Assembly: GCA_965276005.1 (NCBI GenBank)
Contig: OZ254962.1
Coordinates: 930,001 to 994,000, forward strand
DNA from: G965232465 sp965276005
GTDB taxonomy: Bacteria; Pseudomonadota; Alphaproteobacteria; JAQWUY01
Reading direction: 5' to 3'
DNA length: 64,000 nucleotides
The notes beneath the pieces are model-generated. The model searched no databases. It was not told the DNA's origin and saw nothing but the letters and a program-made list of their open reading frames with translations. Position 1 is the first letter of the stretch. Every line of letters starts with the position of its first letter. Both the position numbers and the translations under genes were made by a program. Shown here piece by piece: positions 34,031 through 42,416 of the stretch.

Positions 34031-36097
34031 TTAATTATCCAAAAAGCTGCGCATTTTTCTGGAGCGAATCGGGTGTTTTAATTTGCGTAAGGCTTTGGCT
34101 TCAATTTGGCGGATGCGTTCCCGGGTCACTTCGAATTTTTGTCCCACCTCTTCCAAAGTGTGGTCTTGGTTCATACCGATACCAAAACGCATCCTCAGCA
34201 CCCGTTCTTCCCGTGGGGTCAAGGTGGCAAGCACCCGTGTAACCGTCCCCCGAAGCGAATTGTATACAGCGGATTCAAACGGCGATACAGCATTGTGATC
34301 TTCGATAAAATCACCCAAAGTCGAATCGTTTTCATCGCCAACTGGCGATTCTAACGATACGGGTTCTTTGGAAATTTTCATCACCTTGCGAATTTTTTCC
34401 AACGGCATATCCATTTTTACCGCTAATTCCTCAGCGGTGGGTTCCCGTCCCAAGTCCGCCATCATTTTACGGGATTCACGGTTTAAGCGATTGATGGTTT
34501 CAATCATATGTACGGGGATGCGAATGGTGCGGGCTTGGTCGGCGATGGCACGGGTAATCGCCTGCCGAATCCACCAAGTGGCATATGTAGAAAATTTATA
34601 GCCCCGGCGGTATTCGAATTTGTCTACCGCTTTCATCAGTCCGATGTTGCCTTCTTGAATAAGATCGAGAAACTGTAACCCCCGATTTAAGTATTTTTTG
34701 GCAATCGATATAACCAATCGCAAGTTGGCTTCGACCATTTCTTTTTTTGCCCGATTGACCGATCGTTCCCCTTGCTGCACAGTGGATATCATACGGCGAA
34801 GTTCAAAAATAGGCATGCTAACCGATTCGCAAATAAACACCGATTGTTCAATCAACGCAGCAACCTTAGGGGCGGATTCGGTGGCGAATGCCTCCCATCG
34901 ATGGTCGATGTGGGATACCCCGTGCAGCCATTGGTCGGACAATTCCACCCCGCTGTATTGTTGTAAAAATTCTTCCCGTTTGATCTTATAGGGCAACACC
35001 AACCGCAACAGCTGTCCGTCAATAGAAGTGAGTTTTTTGTTAATATCGTATAAACCTTGAATAAGCGAATCGATACTGCTGGCGTTAAATTGCAGGGTCG
35101 ACAATTCGGCAATCAACGCCGTTTTGTGCTTTTCGTAGCTGTTTAAGACGGTTTTTGTCGGGTCTTTGCCTGAGGCAATAGCGTCTATGCGTTTGTCTTG
35201 GTATTTTTTCAAGTTGCTATAAATCCGTCCAATGCGCACAAAAGTTTTCATGATCTGTGGTTTTAATTCTTCTTCAATCGCTAACAAACTTTGCGTAGTG
35301 TTCGCCGCAGCCGCCTCATTCGGGGTGGTGCCGTTTTTAGAATCATCATCGGCTTTTTCATCCGTATTCTCCGTATTCTCCGTATCCTCCGTATTCTCTG
35401 TGTCCTCTGTATCATCCGTATCATCGGTAGAATCTGTATCCACATTGTCGTCTGATTCGTCATCATCTGTGTCGTCGTCTTCCGTATCGTCGTCGTCAAG
35501 CAGGTCTGTATCATCATCGTCATCATCAGAATACTCCTCAGTGGGTTTGGCATTCATCGAATCCAAGTCGATAATATCCCGCAAAGCAATATTACCGCTT
35601 TCCAGTTCATCGTGCCACTCGGCAATTGCTTTGATAGTTAGGGGGCTGTCACACAAGGCACTCATCATAGTTTCCTTGCCTACTTCGATGCGTTTGGCGA
35701 TGGCAATTTCCCCCTCACGCATCAGCAATTCAACGGTACCCATTTCCCGCAAATACATACGGACGGGATCGTCAGACCGCCCGGTTTCGACGGTTGCCAT
35801 GTTGCCCCCATTGTCTTCGTCTTCGTCGTCATCGCTGTCGCTTTCGGCTTCGGCAACACTGTCTTCGACGGGTGTGGGGTCTTCTTCGGCAGAATCTTGT
35901 ACACTGATGCCCATTTCTGCCAGTGCGGACATGATGTCTTCGATCACCTCCGCAGACACAGCCCCACTGCCTAGTGCCGCATTCATCTCTTCGGTGGTAA
36001 CATATCCGATTTTTTTACCTTTATCTATTAGCGACTTGAGTTTAGGGGCTTTTTTTTCTAATATCAATTCTAAATCGTCTTGTTTTTTATCGACCAC
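34031..36097 (-). CDS. rpoD: RNA polymerase primary sigma factor RpoD
   Basis: Housekeeping sigma70. Region 1.1 is N-terminal, and region 1.2 (DPVRMYLREMGTVELLMREG) is near residues 110-130. Region 2 has NLRLVISIAKKYLNRGLQF and YKFSTYATWWIRQAITRAI; region 4 has the helix-turn-helix TLEEVGQKFEVTRERIRQIE. Between 1.2 and 2 lies an acidic low-complexity tract (~187-253), mostly Asp, Glu, Thr and Asn, longer and more repetitive than usual. The start is GTG, chosen for the strong AAGGAGGGGG upstream. 688 residues. It follows dnaG on the same strand with its own near-consensus promoter. Confidence 0.95.
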   Translation of the reverse strand: MVDKKQDDLELILEKKAPKLKSLIDKGKKIGYVTTEEMNAALGSGAVSAEVIEDIMSALAEMGISVQDSAEEDPTPVEDSVAEAESDSDDDEDEDNGGNMATVETGRSDDPVRMYLREMGTVELLMREGEIAIAKRIEVGKETMMSALCDSPLTIKAIAEWHDELESGNIALRDIIDLDSMNAKPTEEYSDDDDDDTDLLDDDDTEDDDTDDDESDDNVDTDSTDDTDDTEDTENTEDTENTENTDEKADDDSKNGTTPNEAAAANTTQSLLAIEEELKPQIMKTFVRIGRIYSNLKKYQDKRIDAIASGKDPTKTVLNSYEKHKTALIAELSTLQFNASSIDSLIQGLYDINKKLTSIDGQLLRLVLPYKIKREEFLQQYSGVELSDQWLHGVSHIDHRWEAFATESAPKVAALIEQSVFICESVSMPIFELRRMISTVQQGERSVNRAKKEMVEANLRLVISIAKKYLNRGLQFLDLIQEGNIGLMKAVDKFEYRRGYKFSTYATWWIRQAITRAIADQARTIRIPVHMIETINRLNRESRKMMADLGREPTAEELAVKMDMPLEKIRKVMKISKEPVSLESPVGDENDSTLGDFIEDHNAVSPFESAVYNSLRGTVTRVLATLTPREERVLRMRFGIGMNQDHTLEEVGQKFEVTRERIRQIEAKALRKLKHPIRSRKMRSFLDN

Positions 36098-36138
36098 GAA
36101 ACCCCCTCCTTAAAACAGGTACAACAACTTGAGGACGC

Positions 36139-36166
36139 ATTATAGCACGCATAGCCACTTTGTCAA
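36139..36166 (-). promoter_or_regulatory. Near-consensus sigma70 promoter for rpoD
   Basis: On the minus strand TTGACA, 16 bases, TATAAT in the dnaG-rpoD gap, about 40 bases before the GTG start. It allows rpoD expression apart from dnaG and shows that the housekeeping consensus here is the standard one. Confidence 0.8.
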
Positions 36167-36205
36167 TATATTTTTGCGATGTCATATACGCCCCCATTAT
36201 AGCGG

Positions 36206-37972
36206 TTACTCATCTGCATATAACATGTGTTCTTGCACCCTGTAGGACGCCCCTAGTGGATCGATTTTTTCCACTTGGTCATTTTGCAAGCATACATTTA
36301 TTTGCTGTTGGGTGTGGGCTTTGCATTTTTCCACATTATAGGCGTCTAACACCCCTTGTACATATATGGCGGTTTCTGTGTCGTCCACTTGTGGTCTTGC
36401 CCTTTTGACCCCCATATACACATGGGGATTGCAGACACTTGCCAATAGGTCTTTATGTGGGCTGTTGGCAAAATATAGGTGCATTTTTTCGGCGGTCTCA
36501 ACCCCGTCTTGCACCGCATCACAGGCACATTGAAAGCATGTGTTCCAATCGTTATCAAAAAATCCAATAAAGCTTTCTTCATAATCTGCCAATACTTTTG
36601 GGTGGTTTAAAAAACATGCCAACAGCCGTTTTTGCTCGATGTCCCATAGCCTTATATGTTTTAAATACCCCTTATTCGACGATACAAACTTCTCTTTTCT
36701 GTTGCGTTTAAAGGTGTCCCATACCAGATTGCCAAAATCATACCTATAGCTTTTGGCAAGAAACGAATCGTCGATCTGTGCCGCCCATGCAAACAGCTGC
36801 TTTTCCATTTTTGCCAACCGTTCGGGGGTGTTGGTTTCAAACGATTGTACAGCGTGATTCCACAAAAAATCCCGCAGCAGTACCGCCGCATCCAAAATAT
36901 CGCTCATCGCCTTTGCCCCTTGTGTGCGGATGATGTCGTCTGGGTCTTGCCCGCCGGGCATCATGGCAATATTGACCGACTTACCAGCCCGCAGCAACGG
37001 CAACGCCCGCTCAACGGTTTTAAGAGCGGCTTTTTTGCCCGCCGTATCACCGTCAAAACACAAAATAGGTTCGTCCACCGTCTTCCAGCACTGTATCAAT
37101 TGTTGCTCAGTCATAGCCGTACCACAAGGGGCAATAGCATAACAAAACCCGGCACGATGCAGGGCGATAACATCCATATACCCTTCGCAAACCACAAGGC
37201 GGTTGTGTTTATAGGCGGTTTCCCGGGCATTTTTTAAATTGTACAGCACCCGACTTTTGTCGTATAGGGTGCCTTGCGGGCTGTTGATATATTTACCTAC
37301 TTGGGCTTGTTTTTCGTCGCCCATAAACCGCCCGCCAAAGGCAACCACCCGCCCCCGTGTGTCGGTTATGGGAAACATCAGACGGTTGCGGAAAAACCCG
37401 TATATACCGGTATTGCCCTGCCGTGCCAACCCCGTATCTAGCAACGCCTGTGTGTCGATGTTTTTCGACTGCATATAGTCCAAAAACGATTGTGAATCGC
37501 CACTGTATCCCAAGCGGAAATACTGTATATCCGCAGCGGACACACCCCGCTTTTTTAAGTATGCCATCGTCGGCTGTCCCAATTGGGAGTGCAGGTTTTT
37601 TTGGAAAAAATCGCAAGCCGTTTCACAGACTTCATACAACGACAGGCGATGCTGTTGTTGTTGCCGTTGTTCTGGGGAGATACGGGGCATTTGTAATCCG
37701 GCTTGGGCGGCAAGTTGCGATACGGATTCGACAAAGGTAATGCCCTGTGTTTTCATAACAAAAGTAAAAATATCACCGTGTTCGGAACAGCCAAAACAAT
37801 GATAAAATTCTTTGTCGTCAGAGACGGTAAACGATGGGGTTTTTTCACTGTGAAACGGACAACATCCCCAAAAACTGTTGCCTTTGCGGGTCAGCTTGAC
37901 CCGTCCCCCAACCACCGTCGACAGGGAAATACGGGAGCGGATTTGGTCTAAAAATTCTGGGGTGATTGCCAT
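36206..37972 (-). CDS. dnaG: DNA primase
   Basis: Synthesises RNA primers at the replication fork. The N-terminal CHC2 zinc motif uses Cys38, His41, Cys59 and Cys62 (CCPFH ... HCFGC). The RNA-polymerase/TOPRIM core has VVCEGYMDVIALHRAGF and ILCFDGDTAGKKA. A C-terminal helicase-binding region follows. 588 residues. It precedes rpoD by 108 bases, the macromolecular-synthesis order. Confidence 0.95.
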   Translation of the reverse strand: MAITPEFLDQIRSRISLSTVVGGRVKLTRKGNSFWGCCPFHSEKTPSFTVSDDKEFYHCFGCSEHGDIFTFVMKTQGITFVESVSQLAAQAGLQMPRISPEQRQQQQHRLSLYEVCETACDFFQKNLHSQLGQPTMAYLKKRGVSAADIQYFRLGYSGDSQSFLDYMQSKNIDTQALLDTGLARQGNTGIYGFFRNRLMFPITDTRGRVVAFGGRFMGDEKQAQVGKYINSPQGTLYDKSRVLYNLKNARETAYKHNRLVVCEGYMDVIALHRAGFCYAIAPCGTAMTEQQLIQCWKTVDEPILCFDGDTAGKKAALKTVERALPLLRAGKSVNIAMMPGGQDPDDIIRTQGAKAMSDILDAAVLLRDFLWNHAVQSFETNTPERLAKMEKQLFAWAAQIDDSFLAKSYRYDFGNLVWDTFKRNRKEKFVSSNKGYLKHIRLWDIEQKRLLACFLNHPKVLADYEESFIGFFDNDWNTCFQCACDAVQDGVETAEKMHLYFANSPHKDLLASVCNPHVYMGVKRARPQVDDTETAIYVQGVLDAYNVEKCKAHTQQQINVCLQNDQVEKIDPLGASYRVQEHMLYADE

Positions 37973-37996
37973 AGGGAGGTCTCTTAAAAATATCCG

Positions 37997-38935
37997 TTAT
38001 AAGCCGATGGCATCACAAATAGCCGGGGCATTGTCGACCCCAAATGCGGTGCGGTATTGAGATATACCACCCGGGCTGGTTACATTGATTTCTGTCAAAT
38101 AATCGCCAATCATATCGATACCCGCCAACCCAATACCGTTTTGCTGCAAGAACGGTTTTAGGGTACGGCAAATGTCGATTTCTGTTGCCGTCAGCTGGGT
38201 TTGAAAAATACCGCCACCCGCATCGAGATTCGCCCGTATATCGCCAGCAGTTGGCACTCGATTAAAGGCAAAAATCACCTCACCCCCTGCTAAAAATATG
38301 CGTTTATCGCCATCGGCAATTTCTGGCAGCCACTTTTGTGCCATAATCGGTTGCTTGTACAGGTGCCGTAAAATGTCCAGTACAGAGTGCAAATTACCGT
38401 CATCCCGTGATACCTTGACAATGCCCCGCCCGCCGTATCCATACAGGGGTTTTAGAATCAGTGTCGAGTGCGTGTCGATAAATGCTTCGAAATCGCATAC
38501 CCTAGTCGATACAAGGGTGGGGGCGGCAAATTGCGGAAACAGCCCCAGCACCAGCTTTTCACTAAAGTTGCGTACAGCGGTGGGGTCGTTAATCACCCGG
38601 GTATGCGGTTTAACCAAGTCCAAATAATAGGTGGCCGTGATGTATGACATGTCAAACGGCGGCTCCGATCGCAACAAGATAACATCCGTATGTTTCAAAT
38701 ACATTTTGTGTCTCTGCCCCAACCAGCGATACGAATCGCCATCGACATATTGCACCATAAGTGGGCGGACAAAAGCGTACACTTCGCCATTTTCGTACAC
38801 CATGTGGCGGGGTTCATAATGATACACGACATATCCCCGTTGTTGGGCTTCGAACATCAGGGCAAACGAAGCGGATTTATGGAACAGCACTTTGTCCATA
38901 GATTCCATCTGTACGGCTAAAATTTTTGCGGTCAT
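37997..38935 (-). CDS. gshB: Glutathione synthetase
   Basis: ATP-grasp ligase adding glycine to gamma-glutamylcysteine. 312 residues with LRSEPPFDMSYI, NDPTAVRNFSEKL, LKPLYGYGGRGI and the C-terminal NVTSPGGISQ. It follows yraN after 66 bases, in the alphaproteobacterial rsmI-yraN-gshB order. Confidence 0.94.
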   Translation of the reverse strand: MTAKILAVQMESMDKVLFHKSASFALMFEAQQRGYVVYHYEPRHMVYENGEVYAFVRPLMVQYVDGDSYRWLGQRHKMYLKHTDVILLRSEPPFDMSYITATYYLDLVKPHTRVINDPTAVRNFSEKLVLGLFPQFAAPTLVSTRVCDFEAFIDTHSTLILKPLYGYGGRGIVKVSRDDGNLHSVLDILRHLYKQPIMAQKWLPEIADGDKRIFLAGGEVIFAFNRVPTAGDIRANLDAGGGIFQTQLTATEIDICRTLKPFLQQNGIGLAGIDMIGDYLTEINVTSPGGISQYRTAFGVDNAPAICDAIGL

Positions 38936-39001
38936 AGGCGTTTTTCCATAATACTAGGGTTGCAGGTTGAGAGTGTGTTCTTGTCCCGTATCAATATACC
39001 G

Positions 39002-39358
39002 TTAAATGTAACAATTTTCAATATGCTTTATTTTTAATCCGCTGATAAGTACCACATCATAGCGGATATTTGCCCCGTTGTATTTTTTGTGTATATACCT
39101 GCCGGCGTTTGTATATCGGCGTTTTTGGTGGTCGGTTACAGCGTGGTAGGCGTCATACATGCGTTTACGCACTTTGACTTCGACCAATACCAATGTACAG
39201 GAGGGCGATAGGCGTTTTGTATGTTTGCACACCACCAAATCCACTTCCCCGACCGGGGTTTTATAGCGATGGTGCACACACCTGTATCCCCGCAGCCGCA
39301 AATACAGCATGGCATAATATTCGCCTAGTAGTCCTTTGGTATATGTCCAGTGCCGCAT
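39002..39358 (-). CDS. yraN: YraN-family (UPF0102) putative nuclease-fold protein
   Basis: Small Holliday-junction-resolvase-like protein of unknown role. From the ATG at 39358 (118 residues) it shows GLLGEYYAMLYLRLRGY, the Asp of GEVDLVV and the VLVEVKVRK catalytic-type motif. The frame is open further upstream, but that part overlaps rsmI and has no YraN likeness. The chosen start overlaps rsmI by 34 bases, with only a weak ribosome-binding site. Confidence 0.85.
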   Translation of the reverse strand: MRHWTYTKGLLGEYYAMLYLRLRGYRCVHHRYKTPVGEVDLVVCKHTKRLSPSCTLVLVEVKVRKRMYDAYHAVTDHQKRRYTNAGRYIHKKYNGANIRYDVVLISGLKIKHIENCYI

Positions 39359-40245
39359 CGATTTTGTGTATCCTGATTTTTTATCTGTAATGCCCGTTGA
39401 TAAACGGTGTTTTTTGCCACCCCGGATATATCGGCAACCCTGTTTACCGCATCTTTTAGGGAATGTCTGTGCAGGTGCTGTACCAGCAACGCATCGACAT
39501 CTATATCTGTGGGTTGCGGCGGCAATCGCAACAACAGCACACATTCGCCTTTTGTGGGGATCTGTTGTATGATGTGTTCGCTGATGTGTTGGGCTTGTAT
39601 GCGGACAAAGTGTTCAAATTTTTTGGTTAATTCCCGTGCCACCACCACTTGGCAAGCGGGTACATCCTGTTGCAGGATACGCAGCGTATCGCCCAATCTG
39701 TGCGGTGTATCGAGCACAATGACAGTGCCTTGTTGTGGGGTAAGGGCGTTTAACACTTTGCGTTTGGCGGTACTTTTGTGCGGTAAAAACCCCAAGTATG
39801 TAAACACATCAGACGGCAGCCCCGCCGCCATTAACGCTGTTAGCGGGGCACATGCACCCGGCACAGGTATAACTTTGTGGGCGGCTTGTATCGCCGCATC
39901 GACCAATTTATAGCCGGGGTCATTGACAAGCGGCGTGCCGGCGTCCGATATAAGGGCGATAGCTTTACCGTCCTGTAACATCTGTAAAATTTTCGGTCGT
40001 ATCACATCGCCGTTGTGGTCGTGATACGACAGGGTTTTTGTATCGATATGAAATGCCCTCAGCAACTTAGCACTGGTGCGGGTGTCTTCGCAAAAGATAA
40101 CATCCACCGCTTGTAATATCGCCACCGCCCGATAGGATATATCCCCCAAATTGCCAATGGGCGTTGCCACAATATACAACGCATTTTCTACTGTTGATAC
40201 CTGCAATGGTACAGGGGGCGATAGAATCGGGGGGGTGTCTGTCAT
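39325..40245 (-). CDS. rsmI: 16S rRNA (cytidine1402-2'-O)-methyltransferase RsmI
   Basis: Methylates the ribosomal decoding centre with SAM. It has IVATPIGNLGDISYRA, EDTRTSAKLL, LISDAGTPLVNDPGY and IVLDTPHRLGDTL of the tetrapyrrole-methylase fold, plus the C-terminal RsmI extension; 306 residues. Divergent from the LpoA/LppC-like gene, the arrangement seen in many proteobacteria. Confidence 0.94.
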   Translation of the reverse strand: MTDTPPILSPPVPLQVSTVENALYIVATPIGNLGDISYRAVAILQAVDVIFCEDTRTSAKLLRAFHIDTKTLSYHDHNGDVIRPKILQMLQDGKAIALISDAGTPLVNDPGYKLVDAAIQAAHKVIPVPGACAPLTALMAAGLPSDVFTYLGFLPHKSTAKRKVLNALTPQQGTVIVLDTPHRLGDTLRILQQDVPACQVVVARELTKKFEHFVRIQAQHISEHIIQQIPTKGECVLLLRLPPQPTDIDVDALLVQHLHRHSLKDAVNRVADISGVAKNTVYQRALQIKNQDTQNRCGTGHIPKDY

Positions 40246-40361
40246 AGGGTATAGTCCTTACTATTTTGCCTTACTATTTTGGGCGGTGCTACGATAGTGT
40301 TGTTATTTTTCATATCATAGTGTAGTATGATTTTTATTGTGAAACAACTGTAAAAAAACAA

Positions 40362-41603
40362 ATGAAACATATATTTTTGATAGCACCGTTTGTTATGGCA
40401 CTCCCCTTGTGCGGTTTGGCATATGGCAAGGGCATTCCCATCGCCCCCGTCGACGGAGTCAAAACCGTTGCGGTTATGCTGCCCCTAAGCGGGCGGGCAT
40501 CGCCGGTGGGCAAAGGCATTAAAAACGCCCTTGAAATGGTGGTATTCGACACGCAAGCCCCTAAAATCCGCTGGCGGTTTTTGGATACACAATCGACCCC
40601 TAGCGGCACCAAACAAGCAGTATTGCAGCTGGTAAACGACCCGCCACATGTGATACTGGGACCACTGTTTCATACCCACACCCAGATTGTCCGCAACATG
40701 GTCGATGTTCATATTCCTATTTTGTCGTTTTCTAATGCCAATATTGCCAATGCGGACAATGTGTATTATTTTGGCTATGCTCTGCAACCACAAGGCAAGG
40801 GAATCGCCCACATTGTGCTACAAATTGGCAAGCAAAATCCGTTAATCGTATTGCCTGACAACATATACGGCAAAACCTTATACAAGGGAATACAAACCGT
40901 GTTTCCCAACCAGCCGGTGTTGTATTACAAACCGAATCGCTTGACTTATGCGGAGTTTATTCAGCAGATACCCAACACCTATGCCTATGACAGTGTGATT
41001 ATGGACGACAACAACCCACAAACCATTCGCACTTTGACTTCGGAGATGGACTTTTACAATGTATTTAGCAACGAAGAGAGCGACACCCCTATTCCCATCA
41101 TTGGCGGTACGGGGTGGAGCAATGTACAAAATATCCACAAAGAACCAACCTTAATCGGGGCATATTTTTTAACCATGCAGGTAAAAACCGCTGACATGGT
41201 GGCAAGGTATTCCCAATATTATGACACCCCGTCCAGCAATTTAACCACCCTTGCCTACGATTTAGCGTACTTAGCCATCGGCACACTGGCAACGGACACC
41301 CCCAAGGCATACCTAAAATCCCCAAAAGGCTTTAACGGCATTCGGGGATATTTCCGCATTCTAGACGACAACACCATCGAACGCATTTACAATGTCTATC
41401 AAGTGCAAAAAAGAGGCTCTAAATGGCGATGGAAACTGCCCATCGACACCACTCTCATGGACCACCAACCGCCTGTTGCCACAAAAGCCACCACAGATGA
41501 AGCCAAAACTATCGAAACCGCTGTGCCTACCCCCCCACAACGCCCCGCCTTTAAACCGGTAAAACGAGTCATGCCTGTCAGGGTGATAAAAAAACGCAAT
41601 TGA
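40362..41603 (+). CDS. Periplasmic penicillin-binding-protein activator, LpoA/LppC-like
   Basis: Periplasmic-binding-protein fold related to LpoA, which stimulates peptidoglycan synthases. The signal peptide is at ~1-22 (VMALPLCGLAYG), with no clear lipobox. Two Rossmann-like lobes follow, with VAVMLPLSGRASPVGKGIKN, VILGPLFHTHTQ and GAYFLTMQV, then a proline-rich tail (PTPPQRPAFKPV). 413 residues. Its place next to rsmI is the best support. Acting on a PBP is inferred from the family. Confidence 0.75.
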   Translation: MKHIFLIAPFVMALPLCGLAYGKGIPIAPVDGVKTVAVMLPLSGRASPVGKGIKNALEMVVFDTQAPKIRWRFLDTQSTPSGTKQAVLQLVNDPPHVILGPLFHTHTQIVRNMVDVHIPILSFSNANIANADNVYYFGYALQPQGKGIAHIVLQIGKQNPLIVLPDNIYGKTLYKGIQTVFPNQPVLYYKPNRLTYAEFIQQIPNTYAYDSVIMDDNNPQTIRTLTSEMDFYNVFSNEESDTPIPIIGGTGWSNVQNIHKEPTLIGAYFLTMQVKTADMVARYSQYYDTPSSNLTTLAYDLAYLAIGTLATDTPKAYLKSPKGFNGIRGYFRILDDNTIERIYNVYQVQKRGSKWRWKLPIDTTLMDHQPPVATKATTDEAKTIETAVPTPPQRPAFKPVKRVMPVRVIKKRN

Positions 41604-41615
41604 CATTTTTACCAC

Positions 41616-41646
41616 AAAAAAAGGCGTTGTAAAAAACGCCTTTTTT
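41616..41646. terminator. Bidirectional intrinsic terminator
   Basis: AAAAAAAGGCGTT-loop-AACGCCTTTTTT. It has an A-run before and a T-run after the stem, so it can stop both the plus-strand LpoA-like transcript and the minus-strand rpmI-rplT transcript. Confidence 0.9.
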
Positions 41647-41681
41647 CAGAGAGGGGGGGGAGGGGGGCTGTGTGAAGTATA

Positions 41682-42035
41682 TTACAATGCGGCTTTTGCC
41701 TTTTCGGCAAGCACCTTAAACGCATCTGGTTCGGCGTACGCCAGCTGTGCCAGCACCTTGCGATCCAATTCGATGCCTGCTTTGTTGAGCCCATTCATAA
41801 AGGTCGAATACTTTAACCCTTCTGCTCGGGCGGCGGCGTTGATGCGTTGAATCCACAGTCTGCGGAATTGGCGTTTTCTGACCCGGCGATCCCGATAGGC
41901 GTATTGACCGGCTTTTTCCACCGCCTGCATCGCCGCCCGAATGGTGTTTTTGCGGCGACCGCTGTATCCCTTTGCTTGTTTTAAAACTTTTTTGTGCTTA
42001 GCGTGTGATTGCACGCCTCTTTTTACACGAGCCAT
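41682..42035 (-). CDS. rplT: 50S ribosomal protein L20
   Basis: Ribosome assembly protein of the large subunit. The 117 residues start MARVKRGVQSHAKHKKVLKQ and include RRLWIQRINAAAR; all features are typical. It follows rpmI after 21 bases. infC, often first in this operon, is not adjacent. Confidence 0.97.
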   Translation of the reverse strand: MARVKRGVQSHAKHKKVLKQAKGYSGRRKNTIRAAMQAVEKAGQYAYRDRRVRKRQFRRLWIQRINAAARAEGLKYSTFMNGLNKAGIELDRKVLAQLAYAEPDAFKVLAEKAKAAL

Positions 42036-42056
42036 AGCTGTTCTCCTTGTCTAAAA

Positions 42057-42257
42057 TTAACCGTTTGGCAATAGGTATTTTTTGATGTTTTTCGCATCAC
42101 AATCCTGCATTATTTGAGAACCCCGATTCTGGCGTTTCATTTGTTGTGGGCGTTTGGCAGTGTTGTGCGACAAGTAGGCAGAAAAAAATTTTAACTTGCC
42201 AGAAGCGGTTTTCTTAAACCGTTTCTTGGCAGAACTGTTTGTTTTCATTTTTGGCAT
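42057..42257 (-). CDS. rpmI: 50S ribosomal protein L35
   Basis: 66-residue basic protein with MPKMKTNSSAKKRFKKTASG and SAYLSHNTAKRP, standard for L35. First gene of a two-gene operon with rplT. Confidence 0.96.
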   Translation of the reverse strand: MPKMKTNSSAKKRFKKTASGKLKFFSAYLSHNTAKRPQQMKRQNRGSQIMQDCDAKNIKKYLLPNG

Positions 42258-42343
42258 TTGACTATCCTTTTAAAAGTAAGTTTTGTTGTATATGACGGGC
42301 AGGCAACCAAAAAATAAGCCTGCAAGCGTCAACGGGTACAGGC

Positions 42344-42372
42344 TTTATATAGGCAATTATCCAAAGAGTCAA
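42344..42372 (-). promoter_or_regulatory. Promoter of rpmI-rplT with an overlapping inverted repeat
   Basis: On the minus strand TTGACT, 17 bases, TATAAA, about 87 bases before the rpmI ATG. An inverted repeat AAGCCTG ... CAGGCTT (42316-42345), followed on the minus strand by ATTTTTTGG, begins at the end of the -10 box. The expected start point lies inside its first arm, so it may be an operator or a leader element rather than a full terminator of this transcript. Confidence 0.6.
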
Positions 42373-42416
42373 GTATTATTATGGATACGCCCCCGCCTTT
42401 CTGATATATTGGCAAT

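Noticed and set aside
35232..36113. 293-residue serine-rich plus-strand ORF opposite rpoD
   Set aside because: It is the complement of the Asp/Glu-rich tract and of conserved sigma regions, with no independent start signal.
39359..39544. N-terminal extension of YraN (62 residues)
   Set aside because: It overlaps rsmI coding sequence, is rich in Cys and Arg by frame effect, and YraN proteins begin at the chosen ATG.
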